6,822 nt of DNA from CAISIP01 sp038247175 (lineage in GTDB: Bacteria; Pseudomonadota; Gammaproteobacteria; Burkholderiales; Burkholderiaceae_C). Location: NCBI GenBank assembly GCA_038247175.1, contig JBBRVD010000195.1:1-6822 (forward strand). Direction: 5' to 3'. Positions 5,637 to 6,822 of the stretch are shown piece by piece. Made by a program: the position numbers and the translations under genes. Position 1 is the first letter of the stretch. Each line of letters begins with the position of its first letter. The notes under the pieces are model-generated. The model did not search any database. It was given only the letters and a program-made list of their open reading frames with translations, and was not told the origin of the DNA.

Positions 5637-5665
5637 TTGCCCACCCCAGATGAATGTGCTTAAAT
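5637..5665 (+). promoter_or_regulatory. Candidate sigma-70 promoter for the solute-binding protein gene
   Basis: TTGCCC (5637-5642) and TTAAAT (5660-5665) each match the -35 and -10 consensus in 4 of 6 positions and are 17 bases apart. The -10 lies in the only AT-rich patch of the gap, which includes the palindrome AATTAATT at 5663-5670. It would give a leader of roughly 70 bases before the start codon. Confidence 0.35.
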
Positions 5666-5744
5666 TAATTCTGACTTTGCAACCATGGCTGACGAGCCGG
5701 TATTTTCCGGTCGAGACAACAGCCGATCAACAGGAGATGCTTCG

Positions 5745-6822
5745 ATGACCCATTCACGACGTTCTGTCTTGTCTGCAGGTGTGGCTGCGGCGGCGGTGGC
5801 CGGTGTCGGCACCCCACTGCTGGTGCGCGCGCAGGCCAGACCACCACGTCAGGCTCGCATGGTTCCCCACGGCGATCTGAACGTGCTCGACCCGATCTGG
5901 ACCACGCAGAACATGGCGGCGTACCACGGCGCCATGATGTATGACACGCTGTTTGGCATCGACGCGAATTTCAATCCGCAACCACAGATGGTGGGCAAGA
6001 CCGACATCTCGGCCGACAGGAAAACCTACACCTTCGAGTTGCGTCCCGGCCTCAAATGGCATGACGGCACACCGGTCACCTCCCGCGATTGCGTGGCCTC
6101 GCTGCGCCGCTGGCAGGTCAAGGACGGCGCTGGCACCCACCTGTGGGCCCGTGTCGCTGACACGCCGGTGGTCGACGACAAGACCTTTCGCATCGTGCTC
6201 AAGGAGCCCTACGGCCTGCTGATCGAGGCCCTGGCCAAGACCAGCACCCCGGTTTGCTTCATGATGAAGGCCGAGATCGCCGCCACCGATCCGAACACCC
6301 AGATCACCAAGCACATCGGATCGGGGCCATTCCGGTTTGTGGAGGCCGAGTACCGCCCGGGCAGTCGCGTGGTCTACGAGAAAAACAACGACTACGTGCC
6401 GCGCAGCGAACCCGCTTCTGGCATCGCAGGCGGCAAGGTCGTGAAACTCGACCGTGTGATCTGGGACATCATGCCCGACGCGCAAACAGCCGCATCCGCA
6501 TTGATGACCGGCGAAGTGGATTTTTTCGAGGTGCCGCCAATCGACATCCTGCCGGTCCTGGCCGCAGCGCCCGGCGTCAAGGTCGAGGTGTTCAACAAGT
6601 TCGGCAACGTCGGTTATGGCCGGCTCAATCACCTGCACCCGCCCTTCAACAACCTGAATGCGCGGCGCGCCGCTCAACTGGCCATCAACCAGGAAGACAT
6701 CCAGCGCGCGGCCGTCGGCAACAAGGAATACTATCGCACCTGTGGTTCGCATTTCACCTGTGGCTCGCCGATGGGTGTCGAGGACGGCTCGGAAGCGCTG
6801 ATGCTCAATGCCCCGATGGCCG
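5745..6822 (+). CDS. ABC-transporter solute-binding protein, family 5 (DppA/OppA-like), truncated by the window edge
   Basis: 359 codons are present and the frame is open at the edge; the family usually runs about 500-540 residues. The N-terminus MTHSRRSVLSAGVAAAAVAG is an export signal with a twin arginine (RRSVL) and a hydrophobic stretch. Probable cleavage follows AQA at residue 31. The mature part shows the family 5 pattern: LNVLDPIWTTQN, YDTLFGID, then TYTFELRPGLKWHDGTPVTSRDCVASL (the family signature, about 94-120), IGSGPFRFVEAEY, and the ALMTGEVDFFEVPP and RRAAQLAINQEDI segments. Such periplasmic proteins capture di- or oligopeptides, glutathione, nickel or other small solutes for an ABC importer, whose permease and ATPase genes would be expected to the right. 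A clear Shine-Dalgarno AGGAG (5732-5736) sits eight bases before the ATG. An ATG at 5737 is rejected because it stops after three codons. Ligand cannot be told from sequence; context suggests the substrate of the M81 and PLP enzymes. Confidence 0.93.
   Translation, partial: MTHSRRSVLSAGVAAAAVAGVGTPLLVRAQARPPRQARMVPHGDLNVLDPIWTTQNMAAYHGAMMYDTLFGIDANFNPQPQMVGKTDISADRKTYTFELRPGLKWHDGTPVTSRDCVASLRRWQVKDGAGTHLWARVADTPVVDDKTFRIVLKEPYGLLIEALAKTSTPVCFMMKAEIAATDPNTQITKHIGSGPFRFVEAEYRPGSRVVYEKNNDYVPRSEPASGIAGGKVVKLDRVIWDIMPDAQTAASALMTGEVDFFEVPPIDILPVLAAAPGVKVEVFNKFGNVGYGRLNHLHPPFNNLNARRAAQLAINQEDIQRAAVGNKEYYRTCGSHFTCGSPMGVEDGSEALMLNAPMA

Larger units (their letters stand above)
5473..5744 (+). other. 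Intergenic region between the PLP enzyme and the transporter gene
   Basis: This 272-base gap contains no convincing gene; a 48-codon frame from 5476 is the best ORF and looks fortuitous. Its first half is GC-rich, with a CGCGCGG/CCGCGCG pair (5499-5505, 5530-5536). A weak hairpin with a T-run lies at 5546-5561 and a dyad at 5617-5628. The second half includes an AT-rich patch around 5657-5670. It probably ends one transcript and holds a second promoter for the transporter genes. Confidence 0.5.

Noticed and set aside
1..6822. CRISPR array, tRNA, rRNA, insertion sequence or phage attachment site
   Set aside because: I saw no regularly spaced repeats, no tRNA cloverleaf or rRNA signature, no transposase and no terminal inverted repeats anywhere in the window.

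Overview
This 6.8 kb window is GC-rich and tightly packed. Its codon use is strongly G/C at third positions, and long antisense ORFs shadow the real genes. The gene families (acyl-CoA dehydrogenase, FCD-type GntR regulator, M81/MlrC protein, RidA-like protein, SelA-like PLP enzyme, family 5 solute-binding protein) suggest a metabolically versatile betaproteobacterium, probably Burkholderiales and possibly near Bordetella/Achromobacter. That placement rests on style and gene content only.

Left part (1-801), mostly minus strand. It opens with the N-terminus of an acyl-CoA dehydrogenase that runs out of the window. Upstream of it lies a decayed stretch. One reading frame ends in an unmistakable short-chain dehydrogenase (SDR) C-terminus but lacks the Rossmann and catalytic parts, and a second frame joins it through an apparent frameshift. 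An AT-rich patch near 741-763 separates this debris from a plus-strand GntR/FCD regulator (802-1488).

Middle (1489-2303). A short convergent gap with GC-rich inverted repeats is followed by a minus-strand DsbA-fold protein of the 2-hydroxychromene-2-carboxylate isomerase / GST-kappa type. A 130 bp divergent control region then leads into the main plus-strand cluster. This region carries two copies of CGTACGA 31 bp apart and a partial sigma-54-like element.

Main cluster (2304-6822, plus strand). It holds an M81/MlrC-like metallohydrolase with intact predicted zinc ligands, then a RidA/YjgF-like protein, then a SelA-like fold type I PLP enzyme. After a 272 bp gap comes an exported solute-binding protein of the DppA/OppA family, cut off at the window edge. 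My inferred reading is a scavenging pathway. An ABC importer brings in a peptide-like or amide compound and the M81 enzyme cleaves it. The PLP enzyme eliminates or deaminates a product, and the RidA protein hydrolyses the reactive enamine/imine. The substrate is unknown. This is the most interesting part of the window.
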